Source: Candidatus Rifleibacteriota bacterium (GTDB taxonomy: Bacteria; Muiribacteriota; Ozemobacteria; Ozemobacterales; Ozemobacteraceae). From it: DNA of 64,000 nucleotides. Under the pieces are notes generated by a model. The model did no database searches, was not told the DNA's origin, and worked only from the letters and a program-made list of their open reading frames with translations. Positions within the stretch are counted from its first letter, which is position 1. Each line of letters starts with the position of its first letter. Location of the stretch: positions 68,658 to 132,657 of the forward strand of contig JAHISQ010000120.1 in assembly GCA_018818125.1 (NCBI GenBank). Reading direction: 5' to 3'. The translations under genes were made by a program, and so were the position numbers. Below, in pieces: positions 53,343-61,651 of the stretch.

Positions 53343-53615
53343 ATGGAAGAAGTTATTCTGGTCAACAAGATGGAGAATGCTGTAAAGCAGATGGCTGAAC
53401 AGATGATGCTTGATAGCAACGTCTGTAAATGTTCACGCTGTCTTCTTGACGTCCTGGCGATGGCTTTGAACACTCTGCCGCCGAAATATGTTGTAACCAA
53501 CATAGGTAATGCTGTTACCAGTGTTGATCTCGATTCGTCACAATGGAAAGCAAATGTTACCATGGCGATTTGCAACGCCATTAATATTGTTAAAGGCCGA
53601 CCAAGACACAGTTAA
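53343..53615 (+). CDS. ComFB-family protein
   Basis: A 90-residue protein with the late-competence ComFB pattern: C-K-C-x2-C (VCKCSRCLLDVLAMALNTLPPKYV). The Cys residues suggest a zinc or other metal site. In cyanobacteria ComFB-like proteins are cyclic-di-AMP or cyclic-nucleotide binders linked to natural competence and motility; that role here is not shown. It lies 16 bases after the sigma54 activator and before a STAS gene, so it is probably co-transcribed. Confidence 0.8.
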   Translation: MEEVILVNKMENAVKQMAEQMMLDSNVCKCSRCLLDVLAMALNTLPPKYVVTNIGNAVTSVDLDSSQWKANVTMAICNAINIVKGRPRHS

Positions 53616-53643
53616 TTGTGTCTGACTTACTGTGGAGGATAAA

Positions 53644-54009
53644 ATGACCGACCAAAAAACTGACAAGGAAAAGCTCAGCTTCGAACGAAAGGATGCAACC
53701 AAGGGCTATGTTGTCCTCTCGCTGATCGGCGATCTGGACATGTGGACACTGCCGGTTGCCAAGGAGCAGATTCAGAAGCTGATTGATGAAACCAAGGTGA
53801 AAGTGGTTCTAGATCTGGAAAGAACCAATTACATAGATTCTTCTGGTCTCGGATTTTTTATTGGCACGCTCAAGAAATTGCGCGATGCTGGTGGAGAGTT
53901 GATTCTGATTAACCTGAATGCCTATATATATGGCATTTTCCAGCTGATTCAGCTGCAGCACATTATCAGAACCTACGACAGTCTTGAAGAAGCTGCAAAA
54001 GAATTTTAA
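53644..54009 (+). CDS. STAS-domain anti-sigma factor antagonist
   Basis: A 121-residue protein; ATG 53644 follows GTGGAGG. VVLDLERTNYIDSSGLGFFI has the canonical D-S-S-G-L-G phosphorylation motif, so unlike the protein at 23.8 kb this one is orthodox. It would release a sigma or other target from an anti-sigma/kinase partner, none of which is near. Next to ComFB and L31. Confidence 0.88.
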   Translation: MTDQKTDKEKLSFERKDATKGYVVLSLIGDLDMWTLPVAKEQIQKLIDETKVKVVLDLERTNYIDSSGLGFFIGTLKKLRDAGGELILINLNAYIYGIFQLIQLQHIIRTYDSLEEAAKEF

Positions 54010-54030
54010 CCCCAAAGGGAGAACGCGAAG

Positions 54031-54306
54031 ATGAAACAGAATATCCACCCCAAAAACAATGTGATCAATGTTACCTGTGCCTGCGGCAATGCTTTTGAAA
54101 CAATGTCGACTGCTGCCGAAATGAAGGTCGAAGTTTGTTCTGAATGTCACCCCTTCTTCACCGGCACCCAGCGCTTTGTTGATACAACTGGCCGCGTTGA
54201 GCGCTTCAAAGCCAAGCTTGAAACTCAGAAGAAGGTTGCCGAAGAAGCAGCTGCCAAGAAGACTAAAAAGCCAGTTAAAGCTCAAGCCGAGACAAAGGCT
54301 GAGTAA
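54031..54306 (+). CDS. rpmE: Ribosomal protein L31 (zinc-binding form)
   Basis: A 91-residue protein of the 50S subunit. All four zinc ligands are present: CAC near 16-18, and CSEC near 36-39 ([20 protein letters not shown]). Beyond the usual 70 residues there is a Lys/Ala-rich tail ([20 protein letters not shown]), which L31 proteins of several phyla carry. SD AAAGGGAG. A strong terminator follows. Confidence 0.95.
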   Translation: MKQNIHPKNNVINVTCACGNAFETMSTAAEMKVEVCSECHPFFTGTQRFVDTTGRVERFKAKLETQKKVAEEAAAKKTKKPVKAQAETKAE

Positions 54307-54330
54307 TTCGTCTGATGATCAGAGCGAAAT

Positions 54331-54373
54331 CTGCTGCCATGAGGTTGTTATAACCACTGGCAGCAGGTTTTTG
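54331..54373 (+). terminator. Intrinsic terminator after rpmE
   Basis: CTGCTGCCA (54331-54339) pairs with TGGCAGCAG (54358-54366), with an inner GGTT/AACC pair, and GTTTTTG follows. It lies 25 bases past the L31 stop. Confidence 0.85.
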
Positions 54374-54401
54374 CTACTTTAACTGATAGCAGGAGCAAGA
54401 A

Positions 54402-55130
54402 TTGACCGTTTTGCTGATGCGCAATACTCCAGATCCAGACCGCCTGGTTGCTTTGGCGGCGCGGCGTTGTTATTCGGCGCGCGCGGCCGGTGAGATCGAA
54501 GAACGGCTGTCTCTTGACGAAATTGAGCGTTTGCTCGATTTTTTGCGGCAGCGCAACCATCTGTCGCCATTTGAGCATGCCGAGTTCACTTTTTCGGTTG
54601 ATGGTGTTTCGCGCGCTCTTTCACATCAGCTGGTGCGTCACCGTGTGGCTTCATATTCGCAGGAAAGTCAGCGTTACGTGAACTACATGAAGGTGCCACA
54701 ACTTCCTTATATCGTGCCACCGAGTATTACTGAAAATGCTGAAGCTGCAGCAATTTATGCGCGGGCGCTTGATATTACTTTGGCCGCCTATCGCGATATG
54801 GTTAGTGCCGGCGTTAAGCCCGAAGATGCGCGCTATGTTTTTCCTAACGCGATTGAGACCAAATTGATTTTTACGTTTAATGCGCGCAGTCTGTTCAATT
54901 TTTTTGAGCAGCGTTGTTGTATAAAGGCGCAGTGGGAAATTCGCAACCTGGCCTTTGATATGCTCAAGGCTGTGCGCAAGGTGGCGCCAATGATTTTTAA
55001 GAGTGCCGGTGCACCATGCCAGTTTGCCAGTTCGCCTTATTGTCGTGAGAACGATCGTGAATGCCCATCATATAAATCAATGATTAAGAGGATAGAAGAA
55101 AATGACCAGCAAAACACTGGAAGAACTTAG
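54402..55130 (+). CDS. thyX: Flavin-dependent thymidylate synthase
   Basis: A 242-residue enzyme making dTMP from dUMP with FAD and NADPH. Signature RHRVASYSQESQRY (residues about 75-88) matches the ThyX RHRxxSxxxxSxR motif exactly; also FEHAEFTFSVDGVSRALSHQ and the C-terminal N-x-R/Q-S-L-x-N-F-F. TTG start at 54402 after AGGAG. Its 3' end overlaps the next gene by 29 bases, so translation is coupled. No thyA in the window. Confidence 0.95.
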   Translation: MTVLLMRNTPDPDRLVALAARRCYSARAAGEIEERLSLDEIERLLDFLRQRNHLSPFEHAEFTFSVDGVSRALSHQLVRHRVASYSQESQRYVNYMKVPQLPYIVPPSITENAEAAAIYARALDITLAAYRDMVSAGVKPEDARYVFPNAIETKLIFTFNARSLFNFFEQRCCIKAQWEIRNLAFDMLKAVRKVAPMIFKSAGAPCQFASSPYCRENDRECPSYKSMIKRIEENDQQNTGRT

Positions 55131-56190
55131 AAGCGATCTTGATGTAATGGATCGTAAGCTCGTTGAGATGCTTGATCAGCGGGCTGCGCTGACTCTGGAT
55201 ATTCGGGTTGCCAAGCAAGATGCTGGTATAGAGCGCGTATTGGTGCCGGTTAGAGAGGCTAAGGTTTTTTCCGGACTTGGCAAAAGTAAGTTGCATAAGC
55301 TCACGCATCAACAGCTTGAGCAGATCTATGTTGAAATTGTTTCGGCCTGTAGGCAATTGCAGTCTGAAAGCCGCATTTGTGTTCTTGGCGAAAAGGCCGG
55401 CTGGGTTCACGCCGCTGCGGTCAGCCGTTTTGGCAGTTCCTGTGAAGTTGTAGTCGCCGATACCTTTGAAGATTTTTCTTCAGAACTGGCAAGAGGTTTG
55501 GGCAGTCTGGGTTTTGCGTCATTTACTCCCGATTTTTCTCATGAACGGTTGAATCTTATTGACGCGTTGATGTCTGAACGCTTTTTTGTCAGCGAAGAAT
55601 TTAACCATGCACCCGAATTTTGTGTAGTCAGTAATACTGCCAGAGACCTGTCAGAGGCTGGCGAAATCTGTGTAACTGCTGATATGCTCAGACAACTTCG
55701 ACAGTTTTTCATTTCCCTGTCTTATGATCTTAAAATCAAGATTTGTCGCAGCATGAGTGAAGTTCTCGAAAATATGCAGAGTGTTAACCCGGTGGCGGCT
55801 ATTCTGCCTGCTGAGATTGCCAAGTCTGTTGAAGGACTGATTGTGCTGAGACCGGGACTTAAAATTGAATCGATGCCGAGAATCAGATTTTTCACGCTTG
55901 CTTCTCGTCCGGTTAACGAGTATGCGCCTGGATTTAAAACGCTGTTGCTTTGCGCCATGGATGAATACAGCGACAAGCTTAGCCTTATCTTTTCTGAGCT
56001 CAGGGAGCAGAATATCAAGATTACCGATGTTCACAGCGTTGAATTTTCTGGGCGTCCGTTCAGCAGCGTTGTGGCGCTTGAAATGATTTTGCCTGAAAGC
56101 CGCGAAGGCTTCGACAAGGCGATCGCAAAAATTGAATCGGCCAGTCTGTTAGTGAAAGTCTGCGGTTATTTTCCGGTTTTTCGCGCGTAA
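55102..56190 (+). CDS. Chorismate mutase / prephenate dehydratase-like protein with degenerate dehydratase domain
   Basis: A 362-residue protein with the domain order of PheA. Residues 1-85 are an AroQ-type chorismate mutase (LRSDLDVMDRKLVEMLDQRA..IRVAK) with Arg, Arg, Lys and Glu in the usual order. Residues of about 95-255 follow the dehydratase layout (ICVLGEKAGWVHAAAVSRFG at the start), but the catalytic T-R-F motif reads R-I-R-F. Residues of about 270-355 are an ACT-like regulatory domain (KTLLLCAMDEYSDKLSLIF), with the E-S-R-P phenylalanine site replaced. Dehydratase activity is therefore doubtful; the mutase looks intact. Confidence 0.75.
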   Translation: MTSKTLEELRSDLDVMDRKLVEMLDQRAALTLDIRVAKQDAGIERVLVPVREAKVFSGLGKSKLHKLTHQQLEQIYVEIVSACRQLQSESRICVLGEKAGWVHAAAVSRFGSSCEVVVADTFEDFSSELARGLGSLGFASFTPDFSHERLNLIDALMSERFFVSEEFNHAPEFCVVSNTARDLSEAGEICVTADMLRQLRQFFISLSYDLKIKICRSMSEVLENMQSVNPVAAILPAEIAKSVEGLIVLRPGLKIESMPRIRFFTLASRPVNEYAPGFKTLLLCAMDEYSDKLSLIFSELREQNIKITDVHSVEFSGRPFSSVVALEMILPESREGFDKAIAKIESASLLVKVCGYFPVFRA

Positions 56191-56196
56191 TAGCTG

Positions 56197-56225
56197 TTGA
56201 CTAGAAGACGGTCTCGTTGTAAAAC
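56197..56225 (+). promoter_or_regulatory. Possible promoter for trkAH
   Basis: TTGACT (56197-56202), 17 bases, TAAAAC (56220-56225). A small hairpin (ATCGGC at 56233-56238 with GCCGAT at 56247-56252) follows in the leader before ATG 56302. Confidence 0.4.
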
Positions 56226-56301
56226 TTTGTAAATCGGCGATTAGTTGCCGATAATTTCGATTTGACCTGATAAAGGCCGGATCAGAATTGAAGGGCTGGT
56301 A

Positions 56302-57678
56302 ATGAAGATCGTTATTTCGGGGGGCACAGAGATTGGTCTGCTGTTTGCAAAAATTCTGGCAGATAAGAACGATCTGCATGTTATCGAATCTGACCCTGCA
56401 GCAATAGCTAAGCTGGATCAGCTCGACATCCAGGTTGTTCACGGCAACCCTACCTCATTATCGACGCTGCGGGAAGCCAGAGCAGCTGAAGCGGATGCCT
56501 TTATTGCCTGTGCCCATTCCGACGAGGTTAATGTAATTTCGTGTCTTGCGGTTAAGCATATGGGTAAGGCACGCACGTTCTGTTTTGTTAACCGTGCTCA
56601 GTATTTTGAGACATTCGCTGGCGAACTTGGCGAACAACTGATAATAGACCGTATAATCTGGCCCGAAATGCTGCTTGGAGAGTATATTGCGCAGATTATT
56701 ACCGTGCCGGGCGCAATCGATGTTAAAATTTTCGAGCGCGAAGACCTTAAACTGCTTGAGTTCAGGCTTAAATCGGGCGATGCCTCAATTGGCAAACAAC
56801 TCAAGGATCTCAATATTCCTACCGGTGCTCTTGCTGTTGCGCTTTTTCGCAACGACAGTGTAATTATACCCGGCGGTTTAACCACGCTTCAGGAAGGTGA
56901 TAAAATAATTTTCATCGGTCACGAAGCCAGTATGCGTAAGGTTGAACATCGTTTCAATCCTGTTCCTGGCCAACATAAGCAGAATGTGGTCATTGTTGGT
57001 GGTGGTACTGTTGGTTTTATTCTGGCAAAAACGCTCGAAATGAGTGGAAACGTTAAGGTGCGTCTGATCGAGCACTCGCATGAACAATGTGAAAGTCTGG
57101 CTGACCGACTCAGTGATAAAGTGCTGATTTTGAGTGCTGATGGCACAGATTCAAGTTTTTTGCGGGCGCAGCAGGTCGAGAACTGCGACTGTCTGGTTGC
57201 TTTAACCGGCAACGACGAGCGTAATCTTTTTGTGTCAATGCACGCCAAGCAGTTGAATGCCAAGAAGGTTATCACTCGGGCTCACAATGTGGATAACATC
57301 GAATTTTTTGAAAAATTAGGAGTTGATGTTGCTTTGAGCTCTCAATTTATCGCGGTGCAGACTGTTAACCGACAAGTTCTTGATGAGAGTGTCGATGTTT
57401 TTGCTATTTTTGAAAAAGGCAAAGCTGAGATTCGTGAAGTCATGGTTCCGGCAAATTTTCCGCCAAGGAAACTTATGGAGCTCAAATTGCCGGAAGGCGT
57501 GATTATCGCTGCCATCAGGCGCGGCGGGCGTACTCTGGTACCCTGTGGTCAGGATAAAATCAAGGGCAAGGATCGGCTTCGCGTTTTTTGCGCATCAGAC
57601 CGTGGTGAAACTCTGGTAGATTTTCTGCAGGAGTATGCTGAAGCCTCGGCAAAAGCTGAGGAAGAAGCTGATAAATGA
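56302..57678 (+). CDS. trkA: Trk potassium uptake protein TrkA
   Basis: A 458-residue cytosolic regulator built of two RCK units. Each has a Rossmann N-lobe (IVISGGTEIGLLFAKIL at 2-18, VVIVGGGTVGFILAKTL near 230) and a C-lobe (residues about 140-215 and 375-455). The second GxGxxG is intact in the form G-G-G-x-x-G, the first is changed, so NAD(H) or ATP binding may sit in one unit. Overlaps trkH by 4 bases. Confidence 0.92.
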   Translation: MKIVISGGTEIGLLFAKILADKNDLHVIESDPAAIAKLDQLDIQVVHGNPTSLSTLREARAAEADAFIACAHSDEVNVISCLAVKHMGKARTFCFVNRAQYFETFAGELGEQLIIDRIIWPEMLLGEYIAQIITVPGAIDVKIFEREDLKLLEFRLKSGDASIGKQLKDLNIPTGALAVALFRNDSVIIPGGLTTLQEGDKIIFIGHEASMRKVEHRFNPVPGQHKQNVVIVGGGTVGFILAKTLEMSGNVKVRLIEHSHEQCESLADRLSDKVLILSADGTDSSFLRAQQVENCDCLVALTGNDERNLFVSMHAKQLNAKKVITRAHNVDNIEFFEKLGVDVALSSQFIAVQTVNRQVLDESVDVFAIFEKGKAEIREVMVPANFPPRKLMELKLPEGVIIAAIRRGGRTLVPCGQDKIKGKDRLRVFCASDRGETLVDFLQEYAEASAKAEEEADK

Positions 57679-59135
57679 TCAGGTTTAGTATCGTTGTTTC
57701 GGTCGTTGGCATTATTGTCCAGGGTTTTGCAGCATTGATGCTGATTCCTCTTATCTCCGCGCTGCTGTCTGGGCAGTATGATTCGGCCGGCATGTTTGTT
57801 TTGTGCAGTCTGGTTGGTTTTATTTTTGGACAGCTGGCATGGCGCTGCCATCGTGAGAAAAACTTCGACGATCTGACCCGTGTCGAAGGCATGGGCGCAG
57901 TAGCTTTCAGCTGGTTGAGCGTTGCTCTGGTTGGCGCTATTCCATATCTCGGTTTTGGCATTGGTTTTGTCGACAGCCTTTTTGAATCAATGAGTGGTTT
58001 CACTACTACTGGCGCTACAATACTCAAAGACTTTGCAATTCTTAACAGCTCGATGTTTTTTTATCGTGGCTACACTCAATGGTTGGGCGGTATGGGCATT
58101 CTGGTGTTGTTTGTCGCAGTATTGCCGCATCTGGCGATTTCTGGTCGCCAGTTGTTTTTTGCCGAAACCTCGTCAGCAAGCAAAGAGAAGCTGACGCCGC
58201 GGATTAGTGATACAGCCAAACACCTATGGAGCTGGTATTTTCTTCTTACTGTCCTCGAAACGGTTATTTTGTTCGCATTTGGCATGCCGCTTAATGATGC
58301 TATGGCTAATTCGTTCACGACCATGGCGGCAGGCGGATTTTCACCGCACCCTGAGAGCATCATGGGCTACCATAGTGCGGCTGTAGAATGGGTTATAGTT
58401 TTTTTCATGTTTCTTGCCGGCGCTAACTTTACTTTGCAGGTAAAAGGCATCAGAGGCAATTTCAGAACCTTCTTTAACAATCCTGAGTTGCGACTTTATG
58501 TTATGATAATTGCTATTGCTACGGTGGTATTGACTTTGAACCTGCATTTAACCGCCAATGGTGCGACTCTCTTAGACTCTTTTCGCACCGCAATTTTTCA
58601 GAATCTGAGCATTATTACGACAACAGGCTTTGCAACCGTTGATTTTGAACAGTGGGCAGATAGTGCCAAGGTTGTTCTGCTGGTTCTGATGTTTATTGGT
58701 GGCTGCTCTGGTTCTGCTGGCGGTGGTATCAAGGTTATCCGACTGCTGCTTATGGTGCGCTATCTTGGCCGCGTTCTACTTAAAGCCATCCACCCTAGCG
58801 CTGTTATCACGATAAAGCTTGAGAAGCGCATTTTTAAAGAAGCCGAGATTCAGCCGGTGTTTTCTTTTGTAGCACTTTATTTTGCCTTTTTTGCAGTTAG
58901 TGGAACTCTGGCCGCACTGATAGAGGGAAACCTGATTGTCGGTTATACCGGTGCGATTGCGACACTTGGCAATATTGGCCCGGGTTTTGGGGTAATTGGT
59001 CCGATGGGCAGTTTTGCTGATCTGCACTGGATTACCAGAGGCATTTACACTTTTCTGATGTGGGCCGGTCGCCTTGAAATTATGGCAGTAGCCGTTTTTC
59101 TGCGTATGGAAACATGGAGCGACTCGCGCTGGTAA
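57675..59135 (+). CDS. trkH: Trk potassium uptake channel TrkH
   Basis: A 486-residue inner-membrane protein with about ten membrane helices and four selectivity-filter loops: GFTTTGATI, SFTTMAAGG, IITTTGFAT and TLGNIGPGF, each with the conserved Gly. It forms the K+ pathway gated by TrkA. ATG 57675 overlaps the trkA stop, so the pair is co-translated. Confidence 0.93.
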   Translation: MIRFSIVVSVVGIIVQGFAALMLIPLISALLSGQYDSAGMFVLCSLVGFIFGQLAWRCHREKNFDDLTRVEGMGAVAFSWLSVALVGAIPYLGFGIGFVDSLFESMSGFTTTGATILKDFAILNSSMFFYRGYTQWLGGMGILVLFVAVLPHLAISGRQLFFAETSSASKEKLTPRISDTAKHLWSWYFLLTVLETVILFAFGMPLNDAMANSFTTMAAGGFSPHPESIMGYHSAAVEWVIVFFMFLAGANFTLQVKGIRGNFRTFFNNPELRLYVMIIAIATVVLTLNLHLTANGATLLDSFRTAIFQNLSIITTTGFATVDFEQWADSAKVVLLVLMFIGGCSGSAGGGIKVIRLLLMVRYLGRVLLKAIHPSAVITIKLEKRIFKEAEIQPVFSFVALYFAFFAVSGTLAALIEGNLIVGYTGAIATLGNIGPGFGVIGPMGSFADLHWITRGIYTFLMWAGRLEIMAVAVFLRMETWSDSRW

Positions 59136-59164
59136 GGCCTTGTTAAAGAATAGCAGTTACATTC

Positions 59165-59209
59165 TTAGGTGGCTCTTATGGCTTTAGCCATTAGAGCCAC
59201 GTATCCCGT
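59165..59209 (+). repeat. Dispersed hairpin repeat, copy 2
   Basis: Stem GTGGCTCTTATGGC (59169-59182) pairs with GCCATTAGAGCCAC (59187-59200) around loop TTTA, with one mismatch. The flanks TTAGG and ATCCCG match copy 1 (3143-3188, opposite strand). It lies 30 bases after the trkH stop, between convergent genes. No T-run follows. Confidence 0.7.
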
Positions 59210-59243
59210 AGTGTTACAAGGAGTTGAAGCACCCGGCTACTTA

Positions 59244-60332
59244 TCAGCCCTGTGCTTTTTCAATCCAGCCGCCACCCAGCAGTTGGGAGTCTTTATAGAT
59301 TGCTAGTCGTTGACCTGGTGTTACTGCCGCCAGTGGTTGGAGAAGCTTAACCAGGGCTTTGTCTCCCTGGCGATAAACAATGGCTGACTGCAGCGTCTGG
59401 CGGTATCTTGTCTGTATTTCGCATTCCAGACTGTCATGTTCAAAATCGAGCCAGTTCATGGCGTTGGCGGTGAAGCTTGAACAGAGCAGACGATCCGGGT
59501 CGGTGCTCACGGTTACCCGGTTATTTTGAGCATCGATGTCGATGACGTAGGCAGGTTTGCCAAGAGCGATTCCCAGTTTTTTGCGCTGTCCGAGCGTGAA
59601 AAACTCAATCCCCTCGTGGTTTCCTAGAATATGGCCGGTTTCATCGACGATCTGTCCTTTGTGGGGTTCCTGGTTGAAGTGACGACACAGGGTCGTGGCG
59701 AAAGTTTCGCCCTTGTAGCCGAAACAGGCATCCTGACTTTCCTGCTTTTTTGCATTGGGAAGCCCAAGTTTTGCTGCCATCTCTCTTACCTCTGGTTTTT
59801 TGAGTTCGCCGAGTGGCATGTGGCAGAGGTTGAGCTGATGCTGGGTTAGTGCTGACAAGAAGTAAGTCTGATCTTTTTCGGTGTCGCTGCCTTTAAAAAG
59901 CCTGGCTTTTTCTGGATTTACGCGGTCAATAACCGCGTAGTGCCCGGTGATTATGCCGCAGGCACCGATTTCGTCGGCGAATCGTTCGAGGGTTGGGCCA
60001 AATTTTAGATAGTGGTTGCATAACACGCATGGATTAGGTGTTCGTCCACATTGGTATTCGCTAAGTGCGTATTTGAGAATTTTATCGGAAAAGTCCTCTC
60101 GCACTGAGACAAAGCGGTGAGTAATGCCGAGTTTTTCGGCGACCAGCTGAGCCTGAATATTGTCGTCGAGACCGCAGCATGATTTGGTTTTTTCGCGGGT
60201 GTTATCGCAGGTTTTCATTTTGAGGGTGACGCCGATAACCTGATAACCGCGTTCAAGATAAAGTGCCGCGGCGACTGAAGAATCAACACCACCGCTCATT
60301 GCTGCTATAAGGGTTTTTTCTTTGCTGGCCAT
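59244..60332 (-). CDS. mnmA: tRNA-specific 2-thiouridylase MnmA
   Basis: A 362-residue enzyme thiolating U34 of tRNA-Glu, -Gln and -Lys. PP-loop AMSGGVDSSVAAALYLE near the start, catalytic Cys in PNPCVLCNHYLKFG, second Cys in SQDACFGYKG, and the substrate-binding N-C-x-x-C-N region. The C-terminal beta-barrel (residues 280-360) is typical. A cysteine desulfurase is not nearby. Confidence 0.95.
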   Translation of the reverse strand: MASKEKTLIAAMSGGVDSSVAAALYLERGYQVIGVTLKMKTCDNTREKTKSCCGLDDNIQAQLVAEKLGITHRFVSVREDFSDKILKYALSEYQCGRTPNPCVLCNHYLKFGPTLERFADEIGACGIITGHYAVIDRVNPEKARLFKGSDTEKDQTYFLSALTQHQLNLCHMPLGELKKPEVREMAAKLGLPNAKKQESQDACFGYKGETFATTLCRHFNQEPHKGQIVDETGHILGNHEGIEFFTLGQRKKLGIALGKPAYVIDIDAQNNRVTVSTDPDRLLCSSFTANAMNWLDFEHDSLECEIQTRYRQTLQSAIVYRQGDKALVKLLQPLAAVTPGQRLAIYKDSQLLGGGWIEKAQG

Positions 60333-60406
60333 GATTTGTTCTGCTCGCAGTTCAATGTAATTGCCGCGTCAGCATACCCGATCTCTGACAAAAATGCAAA
60401 ATGCCC

Positions 60407-60435
60407 TAAAAAAAGAAATCCGGGTTATACCCGGA
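60407..60435 (-). terminator. Intrinsic terminator, minus strand
   Basis: TCCGGGT (60419-60425) pairs with ACCCGGA (60429-60435); on the minus strand the sequence TTTCTTTTTTT follows. It stands 203 bases after the stop of the gene at 60638 and 75 bases before mnmA. It therefore ends either a long 3'UTR or a small RNA. The rest of 60333-60637 shows no gene; a GGAGG near 60448 on the plus strand precedes no normal start codon. Confidence 0.75.
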
Positions 60436-60637
60436 CTGAAAAATAAGGAGGCAAACAAATCCATAAACCCTTTCGACGAAGAATGATGATTTGTTAACTA
60501 TTATTATGCCTGCATTAGCGTACAGTAGAGAACAAAGACAGATCCTCGTCAGCTTTGCCCAATCAGGCACAACGCCAACGTACCAAAAATTTGTAATATT
60601 TATTTTCGGGTGAACCAGATTTTGAAATAAGTTTCAG

Positions 60638-61501
60638 TCAGTCTTTTTCGAGCTGGTCTCTTTTTATTTCGGTTAAAACTGATTTGTAATCTTCTTCGGA
60701 TTTGATAAAGTTTTGTTCTGAGAAAACAAAATCGAAGCTGCTTTTTGACTTGACGGTGCGTGGCCAGCCATCTTTAAGATTGATCAACATGCTGCCTTCG
60801 CGCATCAGTTTAACACCGACCTTTACCCTGTTGCCCTGCTGCATTGCGTAATCCGATTCAGATGCAAATTTAAAGGTGATTTCGGCGTTCTGACCATCGT
60901 TATGCAGGCGCTTGAGTGTGTATTCACCAGTTATTTCGATGTCGTAAGGAGCCTGCTGAAAATCAACTGCTACGGGCTGAGTGAATTTGCGCTGCCATGA
61001 ATCTCCTATCTTTACCGGGTTTTCAGGGTAAAAGACGAGATCATGCATATAATACATTTTATACTGTTCAGGCACGCCTTCGGTGCTGGTGACCATGCCG
61101 AGATTGTTTCGGTTAACTACTATCTGAGCATTGCGGCTACCGAGGCCGCTAACCCAAAGAAGAGGCTCGAGAATTGTATCGTTCATGCCCTGATTGGGCT
61201 GACCTGGCATATAATAATCAAGAGTAGCTGTTGCTAACTTAGATTCAGAAATAACTACGCCGGTTTCGCCACTAGGTATCAGTCGCGTGTCCTGATCAAC
61301 AGCCAGACGGAAATAGGTCGCAATTTCTGGCATAAACAGCATCTGCATCCGACTTCTGGCATTTACTTCGAGTTTGGTTAAGAATTTGCCAGCTTCGGGT
61401 GTGGTGAGACGCAGCAGGTGACCTTCGGGTTCGCCGGCTGCGATGCCAGCAAACAAACACAAACAAATAACAACAAGGCCAGACAAACTGCGCAGTTTCA
61501 T
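60638..61501 (-). CDS. Secreted protein of unknown function
   Basis: A 287-residue protein from ATG 61501 behind GGAGG; the frame runs 84 codons further but overlaps the divergent gene. Signal peptide MKLRSLSGLVVICLCLFAGIAAG. The mature part is beta-rich (alternating hydrophobic strands, SWQRKFTQPVAVDFQ, DIEITGEYTLKRL), which recalls proteins scored for total yield of a lipid or polymer domain, but no family is recognised. Single gene. Confidence 0.6.
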   Translation of the reverse strand: MKLRSLSGLVVICLCLFAGIAAGEPEGHLLRLTTPEAGKFLTKLEVNARSRMQMLFMPEIATYFRLAVDQDTRLIPSGETGVVISESKLATATLDYYMPGQPNQGMNDTILEPLLWVSGLGSRNAQIVVNRNNLGMVTSTEGVPEQYKMYYMHDLVFYPENPVKIGDSWQRKFTQPVAVDFQQAPYDIEITGEYTLKRLHNDGQNAEITFKFASESDYAMQQGNRVKVGVKLMREGSMLINLKDGWPRTVKSKSSFDFVFSEQNFIKSEEDYKSVLTEIKRDQLEKD

Positions 61502-61651
61502 TATGATTTCCTCCAGATAAGGGTGTGTGTCTTTCAGAAATCTTAGCACAATAATCAATCTCATACCCAGCATTTTACTGTTTCTCATATCCTTTGTCGT
61601 CTGGTGACTTTGCGCGAGTTTTTCGTTACGGGACTCCGTGGCTGATGAGAT

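Noticed and set aside
59165..59209. trkH terminator
   Set aside because: The stem is strong but no T-tract follows on either strand, and the sequence matches a second copy elsewhere, so it is better explained as a repeat.
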